Assembly (NCBI GenBank): GCA_963575745.1
Contig: CAUYUJ010020147.1
Location: forward strand, 38,501 to 102,500
Source of the DNA: Prorocentrum cordatum
Taxonomy: Eukaryota; Sar; Dinophyceae; Prorocentrales; Prorocentraceae
Length of the DNA: 64,000 nt
Direction of reading: 5' to 3'
The notes beneath the pieces are model-generated. The model saw only the letters and a program-made list of their open reading frames with translations, did no database searches and was not told where the DNA came from. The position numbers were made by a program, and so were the translations under genes. How positions within the stretch are numbered: the first letter of the stretch is position 1; the number at the start of each line of letters is the position of its first letter. Shown piece by piece: positions 1-10,944 of the stretch.

Positions 1-106
1 GTCGGCATAGAAACCCGGAGGGCCCCGGACACCGAGGACGACGGCTGCAGACCGCCATGGCCACGACGGACGGCCGCCGACGACGAAGGCCACGACGACG
101 AGGGCG

Positions 107-379
107 GTGGCGGCGGCGACGACCACGACCAAGATAACGACGACCACGGCAACAACCGCGGGGGGAGGAGGAGGAGGAGGAGGAGGAGGAGGAGGAGGAG
201 GAGGAGGAGGAGGAGGAGAGAGGAGGAGGAGGAGGAGGAGGAGGAGGAGGAGGAGGAGGAGGAGGGGAGGAGAGGAGGAGGGAGGAGGGAGGAGGAGGGA
301 GGAGGAGGAGGAGGAGGAGGAGGAGGAGGAGGACGACGACGGCGGAGGCGGCGGTGGCGCCAGCGGAGGGGCGACCTAG
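107..379. repeat. GGA microsatellite with GAC/GCG flanks
   Basis: Positions of about 160-333 are nearly pure GGA with a few GAGG slips, bordered by short GAC and GCG runs. A frame stays open through it only because the triplet repeat has no stop codon; the translation is Gly, Arg or Glu runs and is not a protein prediction. Confidence 0.9.
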
Positions 380-1012
380 CAGCAGCAGACGAGCAGCCCA
401 ACCTATAAGCGCCTGAAGTTGAGGGCGATTGGGATAGCAGGTGTCTTCCCTTGGTGCCCCTCTGCTTTCTCCTCCTGCACCCTCGAGAGTCGACCCTCGG
501 ACCTGTCCTCGAGCGCGTTCCGACTTCGGTTTCGAGGCGGACCCAGCCGTGGCAGGGAAGTTCACCCGTAGGCCCAAAACTGCAAGAAGCTTGCTGAGCC
601 ACCCCTTCTCCCTCCCCCTGCCCTTGCTTCTCATCCGTCTCCACATGCCCTTCCTCCCCATCCCACCCCACCAGTGACCCCGCAGAAGGTGGGAGGTACT
701 GTTGCTCCTGGCATGCTTCGCGCTGCTCGGTGCGGGATTTAGTCCGTGCTACTCGCACACCATGGTCGCGATGCACAAGCACGGGGAGCTCAGCTCCAAG
801 GACCTCCTCCGCTCCCAAACATCGTGCGGATTGATCTGTTCAGTCCTGATATCTTTCATTGCGTTCGGCCCTGGGAGCGTCAATCATGGATCCGGGTCGA
901 AACCAGGGAAGGACCCGAGACTTCAGTGTGCCCGCCGACTGAAAAATCAATCCGTCGCTTGCACCTCCTTCGTCCCCCGCCCCTTCCCGGAGGTGTTCGA
1001 GGGTTTCTGGTC
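380..1012. other. No gene recognised
   Basis: Mixed GC-rich sequence with no frame of convincing composition. No repeat shared with the rest of the window was noticed here. Confidence 0.5.
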
Positions 1013-1216
1013 CTTCTCCTCCTCCTCCTCCTCGTCCTCCCGTTTTCCTCCTCCTCCTCCTCCTCCTCCTACTCCTCCTCCTCCTCCTCCTCCTCCTCCT
1101 CCTCCTCCTCCTCCTCCTCCTCTCCTCCTCCTCCCCTCCTCCCCCTCCCCCTCCCCCTCCTCCTCCTCCTCCTCCTCCTCCTCCTCCTTCCTCCTCCTTC
1201 CTCCTCCTTCCTCCTC
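1013..1216. repeat. TCC microsatellite
   Basis: About 200 bases of TCC repeat with short CCCC and CTTCC interruptions. It is the pyrimidine-strand equivalent of the GGA block at the start of the window. Open frames on both strands here are repeat translations. Confidence 0.9.
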
Positions 1217-1536
1217 CGACTTGTTTTTCGGAGGCCCCCGCGGCCACGGCCGGATGCGCCTCGAGATCGCAGGTGCCCTCCCAGAGGAAGCCGAGGGCTC
1301 CGGTAGGCCTCCTCGGCGTCGCGGCCTCTTTCCGACGTCGTCGACGCTGTCACTCGAAAGAGACAAAGGGCACAGACATACAGTCGGCCCCGATTCGTAG
1401 GTCGACCCTGCCAGCTCAAGGGTGCCCTTGTGTCCTGTGCCTCGCGACACGTGCCTTCTCGCACTCCCGTGGCGATGTGGCCCTCGGAAGGGTCTTGTGT
1501 CCGCGTGTCCTGTCGAATCAAGGCCGACTGTAGACG

Positions 1537-1797
1537 TTCGGAGCTCCGGGCAGATTTCTTGGATCTGCGCCGAAACTGCCTGGCGGCGCCTCTGGCGCCG
1601 CCCCCGGCGCGCTCCGCGCGCCGGCGGGGGGGAGGGTTCCAGCGCAGATCCAAGAAATCCGCGCGGAGCTCCGAAAGCTTATGTTGGGAGGAGGAGGAGG
1701 AGGAGGAGGAGGAGGAGGAGGAGGAGGAGGAGGAGGAGGAGGGGGAGGGGGAGGAGGAAGATCCAAGCAATTCGCGCGGAGCTCCGAAAGTTTATGT
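1537..1797. repeat. Inverted repeat plus third arm copy flanking a GGA microsatellite
   Basis: The left arm (1537-1574, beginning TTCGGAGCTCCG) pairs with 1637-1675 with only a few mismatches. The loop itself contains GC-rich palindromes (GGCGCCTCTGGCGCC). A third copy of the right arm lies at 1759-1797, ending GCTCCGAAAGTTTATGT. A GGA microsatellite (1686-1758) sits between the second and third copies, so the array could fold in two alternative hairpins. Confidence 0.8.
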
Positions 1798-1989
1798 CTC
1801 TGCCGGTTTTTTCTTCGTTTGGTCGTCGGTCCGTCGTCGCAGGTCCTCGGCTGGTACCAGACCTGTGCCAGCCTCGGCATCACTGGCGGCATGTGGCTGC
1901 CCGGAGTGGTGCCCCTGCCGAGCGTGGAGGCGCGCGCCCGGGCCATGGCGACAGCATCGAGCGGATTTCGTTCGGAAAACAAAGGGATG

Positions 1990-2224
1990 TCAGGCAGTGG
2001 CAAAGACTCGTGGCGTGCCTATAGGCCCACCGGACAATGCTCTAATAATGATTTGTGGTCTGCACGAAATGTTCGTAGAACATTTCTGGCCGATATTGTC
2101 TTGTTTTAACATATCGGGTTTATGATCTAAGAGCGTTGCTTTGTGATTCGAACATTTTGGGGTTCTAAGATCACTTCGTGGAAGGCCTTTTTAGGAATGC
2201 CGTGACGGTCGGTCCACGCTCAAA
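1990..2224. mobile_element. R1 family MITE-like element, copy 1
   Basis: Starts AGGCAGTGGCAAAG and ends GGTCGGTCCACGCTC. It aligns along its length with copies at 26335-26567 and 27715-27988. The ends form an imperfect inverted repeat of about 42 bases, clearest in the later copies. Internal palindromes contain GAACATTTC. No coding potential, so probably non-autonomous. Confidence 0.75.
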
Positions 2225-2228
2225 AAAC

Positions 2229-2440
2229 ACCGGGATGGGCGCAGATTGTCCTGGAGAATTTCGTACCGGATTTCGACATGAATTTGTCGTGCGGTCTTTT
2301 ATTGGCCAGGAACGAAGACTACAACAAAAACCCACGTGAACTTCACTCCGTTTTTCACCCGCCTGTTCGTGGATTTGCGAAGGCATAAATCCACGCAAAA
2401 ATCCACTGCCGCACGTCTGCAAGGTCGGTGCAGCTACCAG
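2229..2440. repeat. R7 dispersed repeat, copy 1
   Basis: Shares an ordered series of words (GATTGTCCTGGAGAATTTCG, GGCCAGGAA, CACGTCTGCAAGGTCGGTGC) with 46258-46470. The copies are diverged but collinear over about 210 bases. The family type is not recognised. Confidence 0.7.
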
Positions 2441-3640
2441 GGCAGAGGGGGGCAAGCGCGTCCTCCCATCAGGTTCGGGGGCGCTCTTCGCATGATAGGA
2501 GGGCGCTTCGCACTCCGAGATGACATCGGGCGTCACCGGGGGGGGTAGGATGGCGAGCGGCTTGTAGCGTCAAGTTTCGCGCCAGCGCCGTCAAGAAGGA
2601 ATGCATAGGGATAACCAGAGCGAAGGTCAGCAAGAATCGTGACGTTACCTGGGACAGGGAGGGCGGGGCTGCCAGGGCCGTTAACGGCCGCTATCGCGAA
2701 AAAAGAAAAGCGCTCTCATGATACGTGTTCGGGCTTTTCTTGCTCCTATCATGCGTCTCTCCTTGTCTCCCTCCTCCTTCCGACCCTTCTCTTTCCACGC
2801 AGGCGCCGATGCCTCACCGGGGAGGCAACCGAGGACGCTTCTTCGATGGGGCTGCCTGTCGAGCCCCCAGTGTTCGCTGTCTCCAGAGGCGCCGTTCCTC
2901 ACGTGGCGGCCGTTGTTGCGATTTTAAGGCGCCGTGATGCTGGCAGGCCTCGTTGTTCGACGTTTTTGCTGGGCGTTTCGGTGGGCTCCCCTCGGCTTCC
3001 TCGCTGCGGGCTGCTGCGAAGCAGCTGCGCCTCGTCGGGTAGCGTTCCTCGGGCGCCCGGGGCCGTCCAGAGCGGCCACCAGCGGACGACCAGAGCTGCA
3101 TCTGACCCCAAAGACACCGAGGCGCCCAGCGAGGGAGGAAGGATCTGGGCTGCGTGGATATTGTGGATTTGGGGCCAAGAGGTCTCCCAGATTTCACTGC
3201 CCCTTCTTTTTGTTTCGGTGCACTCCCTGCCCCCCCCCTCCGTAGATGCGCTGACGGTGTGTTGGCTCGCGGCGAAGTAGGACATCCAAATGCAGGAAGG
3301 CGTGGCTAAGCGGCTAAGCCAATTGTAGGAACGCGGGGTTCGTGCTCTCCTGCAGCTCGCGGTGTCGTGTTCGTCCGATACACTCGCATACCTGAAATGT
3401 AGGAATCGGTGCGCTTCGCGATGCTCTACACGCTCTTTTGCGAGCGCTCGGTGTCACCACAAGGAGAGATCCCCAACCGCACGCCGTGGACCCGAGCACG
3501 CCGGTGGCGCGGCCTTGGCCCCTCGCCCGCGCGCACGCCGTTGCGGCCAGGAGGCGCCCCCCTCTCCGGGTTGCTGCGCGCGCTCGGCCTCCGGAGGCCG
3601 TTCGTCCGGGGCACCTCGGGAGCCCGGATCCAGGGCGGGA
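2441..3640. other. No gene recognised
   Basis: Open frames overlap on both strands but none shows a recognisable domain or protein-like composition. The reading is GC-rich non-coding DNA. Confidence 0.4.
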
Positions 3641-3806
3641 ATGGATCCATATATCCACCGCCTGGAGGGCCATTCTTCGGAGACCCGGCAGGCGGTGGCT
3701 AGGGACAGATTCGGACCCCCGGGGGCCGAAAGATATCCATATCCACCGCCCGCTGGGGCACCAGGACGTCGGTTCCCAGGCGGCGGATATGGATAAACCC
3801 CCGCCT
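3641..3806. repeat. R3 double-hairpin repeat, copy 1
   Basis: Two consecutive hairpins. The first pairs ATATCCACCGCCTGG with CGGCAGGCGGTGG; the second pairs CATATCCACCGCCCGCTGG with CCAGGCGGCGGATATGG. The 165-base unit recurs at 4956, 24161 and 33008. The two-hairpin layout is conserved in all four copies. Confidence 0.8.
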
Positions 3807-3849
3807 CGCACTTGAGACGGGGGTCAATGCAGACGGGGGCCAGCCAGAG

Positions 3850-4015
3850 CGCCAGATCTTGCAGGATCCTGCAGGGCCAGGGGCGCATTGACCCGGGCTT
3901 GCGTGCAGGATCTTGCAGGACTTTGCAGGATCATTCGCATTGACCCGGGTTCGGGTTCATGATTTTGCATGATTTTGCAGGATTCTACGAGGCCTGACTG
4001 ACCCGGGTCTGGATT
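3850..4015. repeat. Degenerate tandem repeat of about 55 bp
   Basis: Repeats GCATTGACCCGGG followed by GCAGGATCTTGCAGGA-like words two to three times. Confidence 0.6.
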
Positions 4016-4066
4016 GCGCCTGGTCAGAAGATCCCCGAGCACCGTTCGGGTGGGAGATAGGTTCCA

Positions 4067-4213
4067 ATCGGGCATGTACTGGAGGAATCTTCAGAAACAG
4101 TCATTCAAATACTCTGGGGACACATGTTTCGACTACGCTTGGCTACTTTTGAATATTTTTGTGGTATTTCTTATTTTTCGTCCAAAGTCCGCCTATAGGG
4201 GGACATGCCCGAC
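4067..4213. mobile_element. R2 family MITE-like element, copy 1 (diverged left end)
   Basis: The right end, CGCCTATAGGGGGACATG followed by CCCGAC, matches the R2 family. The left end (ATCGGGCATGT) is a decayed version of GTCGGGCCTGTCCC. The core is AT-rich (TTTTGAATATTTTTG) unlike the flanks, as in the other copies. Confidence 0.65.
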
Positions 4214-4544
4214 ATAATGATAGGCTCAGGGAGCGACGCCTCGACCCCAAGTCGCCCACTCGTCGCCGCAACATGGGTTGGATAGCCCACCCCGCCCAGG
4301 AGCTTGAGGTTTCGCCGTCGGGGGCCCATGGCCAATCTAGCGGCGATGCGTCGCCGAGTCCAAGTCTATGGGTTCCCCCCCTGAGCCAGCCCCCTCCTGT
4401 CGTTCTCCCTCGATGTCCTGGCCCAGGGGCCGTCGAAGAGTGGTTGTGGAAGCCCGCCTGGCGGAAGCAAATCATGGTCTCGAAGGTATGTTATCAAGGT
4501 GCTCTTCCGATCCCGGGGCTTCTGGAACGGTGGTGACCCACATT

Positions 4545-4741
4545 TCGGGAGCGGAAAAGAGGGGAGTGATGACTAGGGGGGGGTGAATTTCATGGCGCGG
4601 GCCATGATTTTTCCTCAGATTTCATGGCGCCTCTTCTTATTTCATTACGTCCCAGGCCCCCCCGCTGGGCCGCGCACATGCCGCCGGTCATGATTTGCCC
4701 CCCCCCCCCCCTCTTGGACACCCCCCTCTTGGCCGCTCCCG
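4545..4741. mobile_element. R4 family MITE-like element, copy 1
   Basis: Terminal inverted repeats TCGGGAGCGGAAAAGAGGGG and CCCCTCTTGGCCGCTCCCGA enclose about 197 bases, including a palindrome TCATGGCGCGGGCCATGA. Full copies also lie at 46052 and 48066, and a left-end fragment at 30598. Confidence 0.8.
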
Positions 4742-4955
4742 AATTTCCCTAGCCAGATGCCAGGTGCCAGAAGTCGTGCCCCGATACCAGGAGACGGGCC
4801 TTCGCTGCTCTATTGGCGGTCCTCTGTGCGGGTTGGCCCGTCGCAGGTGGGCCCCATCGTCTCTCTGGGTCTGCTCGAAGTTCGCGAGCTGCACGCGTGC
4901 TTTGCACTGGATTGCGCTGCTCAGAAGGAAAAATCCGAGGCGCGAATTTGTGCAT

Positions 4956-5137
4956 GACCACCGCCTGGAGGGTCCATTTTCGGGGACCTCGGCAGGCGGT
5001 GGATATGGATAGGTTCGGGCCCCTGGGCGCCAACATGTAGCCATACCCACCGCCCGCTGGGGCACCGGGACGTCGGTTCGCCCGCTGGGGCACCAGCACG
5101 TGGTTCCCAGGCGGTGGGCATGGACAAATCTCCGCCT
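4956..5137. repeat. R3 double-hairpin repeat, copy 2
   Basis: Same two-hairpin plan as the copy at 3641, but the segment GCCCGCTGGGGCACC is present twice, so the second hairpin has a small internal duplication. Confidence 0.8.
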
Positions 5138-5639
5138 CCCAAAAAAACGAGGCTGGGGAGGGCGATGCGCGGGACGTGGGCTGGCATGAGGCGGGGGGCG
5201 GGGGAGACAGGGCCAAGTGGAGGATGGCGGAGCCATGAGGACAGTGGACCCTTTTCCTGATTTGCTGTCTTTCTCTCCCATCTTCACGAGGGGAACAACC
5301 GAATCCCATGACTTGACAGGTGGCGGGGTCCTTGCTGATGCTGCTCCTCCTGGTTGCCAACAGCCGCGACTTCCCGCGACGCGCGGACCCCAATGCGGTC
5401 GAGGCTGCGGCCGTCAATAGCAGGAGGGAGGGAGAGGGAGAGTGCTTGGAGGAGGAGTGATGGTCGAGGATCGAAGCTTCAAGTTTTCAGAGGTTGGTGT
5501 GTTCTTTTGTGGGCTTCCAGGATGGGATCGTTTTCGCAACCCCCGCTGGATCCGCATCGCAATTCTGGTCAAAACGCACCCGTTGAGAGGTCCAGCGGAT
5601 CTTCGAAGGGGAGGAGGAGAAAGAAGGAATAGGTGGAGG

Positions 5640-5882
5640 AGATGGCAGAGAATGAAGAGGAGGAGGAGGAGGAGGAGGAGGAGGAGGAGGAGGAGGAGGA
5701 GGAAGGAAGAGGAGGAGCAGGAGCAAGAGCAAGGAGGAGGAGGAGGAGGAGGAGGTGGAGAAGGAGGTGAAGGAGAAGGGACGAGTGGGAACCAGAGGGG
5801 GCGAAGGAGGGAGGAAGAGGAGGAGGAGGAGGAGGATGAGGAGGAGGAGGAGGAGGAGAAGGAGAAGGATGAGGACGACGAC
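5640..5882. repeat. GGA/GAA purine tract
   Basis: Purine-only or nearly purine-only tract of GGA, GAA and GAGCAG words. Neighbouring open frames translate as Glu, Arg and Gly runs. Confidence 0.85.
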
Positions 5883-5951
5883 GGATGTCTGGAGAGCCAG
5901 ATGGGGGGAGGGGGGACAGTGGAGGGGGAGGAGAGAAGCGAGAGGCGGGGA

Positions 5952-6055
5952 TCAAGCAGTGGCGAAGCGTCCCGGCTTGCCCATAGGCCTGCCAACACGT
6001 GTTGCAATGCGTGGTGGGCCTGCAGGGGTGCCGGGGCGGTCGGTCCCTGCTCAGG
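5952..6055. mobile_element. R1 family short derivative
   Basis: Carries both R1 ends, TCAAGCAGTGGCGAAGCGTC and GGTCGGTCCCTGCTC, but lacks the middle, giving 104 bases instead of about 233. It looks like an internal-deletion derivative of the fuller copies. Confidence 0.7.
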
Positions 6056-6259
6056 GGGGAGGCAGGAGGCACAGACGGGGCGGTGACGCCGGAGGCGGCG
6101 ACCAGCGGCGGGCGAAGGGCGGGGGTGTACAGACGGCGACGACGCTGCACGCGGTGGCGCCAGGCCTGCCCGCACGGCTATGGTGAGCAGCGCGCAGGTT
6201 GGCCAGGGGGGCCCATCATCAGGTGGCAGGCAGATGCAGCGAGGGGGAGCCACGCATCA

Positions 6260-6635
6260 GTTAGTAGAGAGAGAGAGAGAGAGAAAGACCACGAAAACAC
6301 AAGAGAGGGGCAACAAAACAAAACAAAAAAAGGCCGAGAGGGAAAGAGGCAGAGACAGAGGCGGTTGGCCTGCCAGCGTGGCTGCTTTAGCGCGTAGGTC
6401 CGCAAGGGAGGCCAATACACGAGTGGCAGGTACATAGCGATAGAGAGAGAGAGCAACGAATGCATCAGTAGAGAGGGATAGAGAGAGAGAGAGAGAGAGC
6501 GAGAGAGCGAGAGAGAGAGAGAGGGAGAGAGATGACGCCAGGCCAGCCGCCGTGAGGGCGGCATGCCTCGCGAGAGCGTGCGCGAGTCCGTGGCGGGCCC
6601 TGACCCGCTGTGGCCGCGCCCTGGGGTGCGAGAGA

Positions 6636-6681
<46 letters not shown>

Positions 6682-6780
6682 GAGAGCAAGAGAGCGAGAG
6701 AGAGAGAGGCAGAGAGAGAGAGAGAGCAGGAGAGAGGGACAGAGACAGAGACAGACTCAGCGACACAGACAGACAGACCG
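6260..6780. repeat. GA dinucleotide repeat clusters
   Basis: Several separate GA runs (about 6267-6290, 6440-6530, 6633-6770) alternate with unique DNA, grading into GACA repeats near 6740-6775. Confidence 0.9.
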
Positions 6781-6841
6781 TGGTGCCCCAGGCCGGGCCC
6801 CCACCCCTCCCCGTCCCTTCTCTCCCCAGATTGTGGAAGAG

Positions 6842-7036
6842 GAGCATCGAGGATCGAGGAGGAGGAGGGGGATGAGGAGGAGGAGGAGGAGGAGGAGGAG
6901 GAGGAGGAGGAGGAGGAGGAGGAGGAGGAGGAGGAGGAGGAGGAGGCGGAGGAGGAGGAGGAGGAGGAGGAGGAGGCGGAGGAGGAGGAGGAGGAGGCGG
7001 AGGAGGAGGAGGAGGAGGAGGAGGAGGAGGAGGGAG
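6842..7036. repeat. GGA microsatellite
   Basis: About 190 bases of GGA with periodic GCGGA variants. Confidence 0.9.
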
Positions 7037-7269
7037 GAGGAATGAGGAGGAATTGCAGGAATTACAGCCTTAGCGTAGCGAAAATAAAAAAAATCCACAG
7101 CTCAAGCCATTGCTCGAGACAGGCTACTTGCACTTGGGAAACTCGTCACGCCGAATTCGGTCGAGATACTCCTGACGAGCTTTGGAAATAGGTAACTTGC
7201 AAGCGGATCCTAATCTCCGAAGTTGGGATTGCCCTATACACCTGCAAACATTTCAATGCCATATTCCAA

Positions 7270-7345
7270 ACGCGTGATGGAGGAGGAAGGAGGAGGAGGA
7301 AGGAGGAGGAGGACGGAGGACGGAGGACGGAGGAAGGAGGAGCCC
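7270..7345. repeat. GGA and GGAGGAC repeat
   Basis: Short GGA run followed by three or four GGAGGAC-type units. Confidence 0.75.
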
Positions 7346-7664
7346 CTCTCCCCCCTCAGCCGCCCCTGCCCCCGCGAGGGCAAGGCGGCCTTGGGCGCCG
7401 AGACGTGAGAGGGGGGCAGCACCAGCACGCCCGAGGAGAAGCGGGGGCCACCGCCACCGACGAGAGGACGAAACCGCTGATCAAGGAGCGAGGATTGGCG
7501 ACGGGCCCTATGTCCACACGAGATCGGCGCGCCTCGTCGCCAAGGTGAAGCGGCACTGGCGCCATGCTTCGGGGAGTGCTCTCCCCGCTCCGTCGATCGG
7601 GCGCCCACTCGCCACGTCCACGTTATGAGAGCGTGTTTGTGTACAAGCTGGGCCGTAGTGCGCG

Positions 7665-7799
7665 TAATGCCCCCCTCTCTCCCTCCCCCGTGACCCAGCG
7701 CCTCCACCCCCCCCCCTGTGCGTCCCCAGCATTGCCGCAGCGCGTCCAGCACCAAAGCTTGTGGTGCCGGACGCACAGGGCGAGGGAGGGGGGGCGTTA
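7665..7799. mobile_element. Candidate TA-flanked MITE
   Basis: Ends TAATGCCCCCCTCTCTCCCT and GGGAGGGGGGGCGTTA are an imperfect inverted repeat, and the outermost bases are TA on both sides, the duplication used by Tc1/mariner-type elements. A near-palindrome, GCACCAAAGCTTGTGGTGC, lies inside at about 7748-7766. Confidence 0.5.
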
Positions 7800-7833
7800 C
7801 GTGGGCCCCCCCCGCCCCCCCCATAGCGCCTGT

Positions 7834-8009
7834 TACAGTTAACCCGCATAGTAAGGATGGGCAACCTTCCCAAGGGTACCCTTGCATCCTTGCATTCTCG
7901 GCCTGTCCTTGGCCGCTTTCGCTGGTCTCGCCCCGCTCGAAAACTTCGAAATGGGCGTCCAAGGCCCTTGCATCCTTATCGCGCATCCTTACTGTACGGG
8001 GTGACTGTA
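7834..8009. mobile_element. R5 family TA-flanked MITE, copy 1
   Basis: TA, then CAGTTAACCCGCATAGTAAG at the left; CTTACTGTACGGGGTGACTG, then TA at the right. The 26-base ends match at 22 positions. The TA on both sides and CAGT termini suggest Tc1/mariner/pogo-type mobilisation. A second copy is at 35797-35972. Confidence 0.8.
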
Positions 8010-8017
8010 CCGCCGCC

Positions 8018-8325
8018 AAACACATGCTCTCGATGCCCAATCCATGGTGGCACGTGCCCAGACCGAGACGCCATCGGGGCGGGGACCATCCCCTGGGCCG
8101 TCGTGCGGTACCGAGAGGCGCTCGGGCGTCCACCGGGCATGCGGGGGCGTTGCGGTATGCCCCCCCCCCCCCCCTCCGCCCGCATAACACCCGTCATCGC
8201 CGCGACAAAAAACATGTTCTCGATGCCTTATAGTCCATGTTGGCGCCCGGACTTATACGCCATCGGGGCGGGGACCACCTCCCCTGGGGCGTCGTTTGGT
8301 ATGCCGTGCGGCACTCGGGCGTCCA
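8018..8325. repeat. Tandem duplication of about 187 bp
   Basis: The segment beginning ACATGCTCTCGATGCC, with CGCCATCGGGGCGGGGACCA and ending CTCGGGCGTCCACC, occurs at 8018-8135 and again at 8206-8325. The copies are diverged, so the duplication is old. Confidence 0.7.
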
Positions 8326-8722
8326 CCGCGCAGGGGTCCGACCCCCCTCCCCCCGAGCCGACTAGGTTGTCGGTGGCGGTGGTGCCCGTGTCTCCACCGA
8401 CCATCCAGGCCTCCCAGATGGGGTCGGAACAGATTCGCCATGAGGGAAGCGGGTCCTGAGGAAACCGGGCCCTGAGGTTTTTCGCCATTTTTGGGCTCTC
8501 GGCGCCCTCCACGGGCCTCAGGACCGTCAGAAAACGACGCAGGATGAAGTGCTCGTCCCGGGGGAAGGCGCCAGGGTACAAGGACCCGTTTCTCAGGACC
8601 CGCTTCCCCTTGGGTCGGCCCCGCGCAGGGGGGGTAGGGTAAGAGGGAAAGGTTTCTTAGAAGCACACTTGTTTTTTAGAAGAGCCTTCCCCCCTCCACC
8701 CTCCCCCCCTTGTTCGCGCGGC

Positions 8723-8880
8723 CAGATGGGGTCGGAGGATCGCGGCGCATCGCCGACGCGGCTCAATGTGGAGCCCGATTTTCTCCACGCCGACGGCGCC
8801 GATGCAGCGCCGACGTCGCCGCCGATGCACCGCCGATGCATCGGCGATGCGGTGCGATGCTTCGGCCCCATCAGCGTGGA
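8723..8880. repeat. R9 dispersed repeat with GATGC motifs, copy 1
   Basis: CAGATGGGGTCG, CGTGGAGCCCGAT-like words and clustered CGCCGATGC motifs match 33446-33620 in order. The sequence is rich in short palindromes such as GCATCGGCGATGC. Confidence 0.65.
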
Positions 8881-8894
8881 CCCCCTCTGGGATG

Positions 8895-9060
8895 TAAGCT
8901 GGCATCGCAAGCGGGAACGATAATGGAGGATGACGATTAAAAAATGACCGGGGGTCGTGTTCACGCGGCGGCGCCCGGGTTGATGATTAGAAAAAACCGA
9001 CCTCGGGCTGGGAAACTATTTTTTTAATCGCCCCCCCCCCGCCGTCCTCGGGCGCGCGCC
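8895..9060. repeat. R6 dispersed repeat, copy 1
   Basis: Contains AATGACCGGGGG, GATGATTAGAAAAAACCG and CGGGCTGGGAAACTATTTTT, collinear with 47222-47365. A partial second iteration (GGGAAACTATTTTTCTAATC) follows at about 9120-9145. Confidence 0.75.
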
Positions 9061-10944
9061 CCCTCCGGTGACGAAACACCGCACAGGCGAGCCCTGCTTC
9101 TGAGCGTTCCCCCCCGGTGTGGGAAACTATTTTTCTAATCGTTCCCCCCTCCTTTTTTTCTTAATCGCCATCCCACATTAATAGAAACGTCCACAGGACC
9201 GCTCTTTCAGTTCCGAGGCCCGGCAGGGCCTGGGGTGGCGGCCTGCGCGTTCGTCGAGGGCGGGCGACGGCGGGTCGAGGGTCGAGGGTTTTGCGCGCTT
9301 TTTGACGTGTCCTGCGCCCTCAGGAGGCCCCTTGTCGCCACAGCTGGGTCCGCTTCCGGATTCTGGTCATGAGCACCCTGGGCAAGCGCAGGTCGTCTGA
9401 AGTGGTTACTATTCCAGCCGTCCTGTTCCCCCTCGGGGAGGGGCTTTTAGCACTGCCCCTGGGGAGTTGCACACCCCATATCCCCCCTTCGACGGGCCGC
9501 TGACCGAGAGCAGTAAGCTTCCCTTCACCATCCCAGTCAAGACATAAAACGACGTGCACGTGGTGGCAGAATCTTGATCCTCAGCGGGCACCCCGCAATT
9601 ACGTTGCATTGGCGTTTGGTTGAGGCAGCGGGGGTGTGAGCGTATTCCTCCGCTGGGCGCCTCCACTGTTTGTTTCCAAAGCCAATGGATGCAGGCTAAT
9701 TGCGGGTGCGCACGCAATGCGCCATGATGGCCGCCCCGCCGCCACTTTGCTTGTGCTTTTGACTGGGACCGTGGTGGCGTCGCCATATTGCCCAAGGTGT
9801 GCCATCACTTGCACTGGCGCACCTGTCGCCGCCGGCCGCACTCTTCACCTGGCGCGCTTGGAGCATGTGGGGCCCGTGGCACATCTGGCGCACCAGGGTC
9901 ACCACCAGGAGCGTCTGGCGCGCTTGGGCCCCCCTGGGTCTCTGGCGCACCTGTTGCGCGTGGCGCAACTGGCACGAGTGGCGCACCCTGCGAGCGTCGC
10001 GCAATCAGCGTCTGTATCTATATCCGATGCCTGTCCAGCCGCTGGCGCCCTCTGCCTATGCTGTGTATCGAGTGCCATAGCGGCTGGGCGGGTTGGAGTG
10101 AGCGAGACAGAGTGTGGCATTCCCGTCGGAAAGTTCATCCCTAGCCCTATCCCCTAACCCTGCGCCTGAACGAGGGGGAGAGCGGTTAGACTATCCAAGT
10201 TAGCCCAGCATGGCTCCAATAGAGATGCTCAAGATGACCTGAAAGATGGTACGACTCAGTCTCAGATGGCAGATCACGAATTCTAGAATGCCGTCAAGAG
10301 GCCTCGAGAACGCCCCAAGACGGCTCCACGTGGCCAAGCATACCCCCGATGCGGCAACCTCACGCAAACATTTTTGATTCAGCGGGCGCAAGCGAGTCGA
10401 AGCAGGTGCGGGCGCCAGGCGCCGGTCGGGCTACGGGCGGGTCGCGCCGGGACCCAATTGAGGCACGGAGGAGGACGCGAGGGAGGGAAAAGAAGAGGCG
10501 GGAGCCATTCAGATCGCGAAGCCCATCGTGGGCATATGCCGTAGGAGTGCAAGGCGCAGAGGCGCGGCTGCGACAGGCAGCGCTAGGCATGAGCCGGATC
10601 GTGGCGAGGTCGATTTTGGACAGGTGAATGTGGACGGCAGGCGCCGGAGGTCCGTGGACAGGTCGGACTTGCAACGGTGCTCGCAGGCCGTGGAGAGGCA
10701 GGCGCCTGGAGGCGAAGTCCTTTGACAGGATTTGGGCGCCAGGAAGACAGGATGTCCCAGAAGGGCAAGCCCAAGGAACCCAAAGCTTACCAGGTGAGCC
10801 TCCGCACGTGAAGTCAGGGATGCTAGGCGCGGACTGTCCTGGCAGAGCGCCTGAACGCCACAGCAGCCAACAACGACCAGGGGCAGGATGGCGGGCGCCG
10901 GGAGGACAGAATTACCCCAACACGACCCCAAAGATGAATGCACG
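9061..10944. other. No gene recognised; GC-rich minisatellite inside
   Basis: At 9840-10010 short CTGGCGCACCTG-like words recur irregularly. One plus-strand frame there reads as a weak Gly-X-Y series (GAPGSPPGASGAL), which the nucleotide repeat explains better than a collagen-like gene. Confidence 0.45.

Noticed and set aside
107-379. Glycine/arginine-rich 90-residue frame
   Set aside because: It is the translation of a GGA microsatellite; all three frames stay open because the repeat has no stop.
9788-10144. Collagen-like Gly-X-Y series
   Set aside because: Explained by repeated short GCGCACCTGG-type words; the triplet pattern is imperfect and local.
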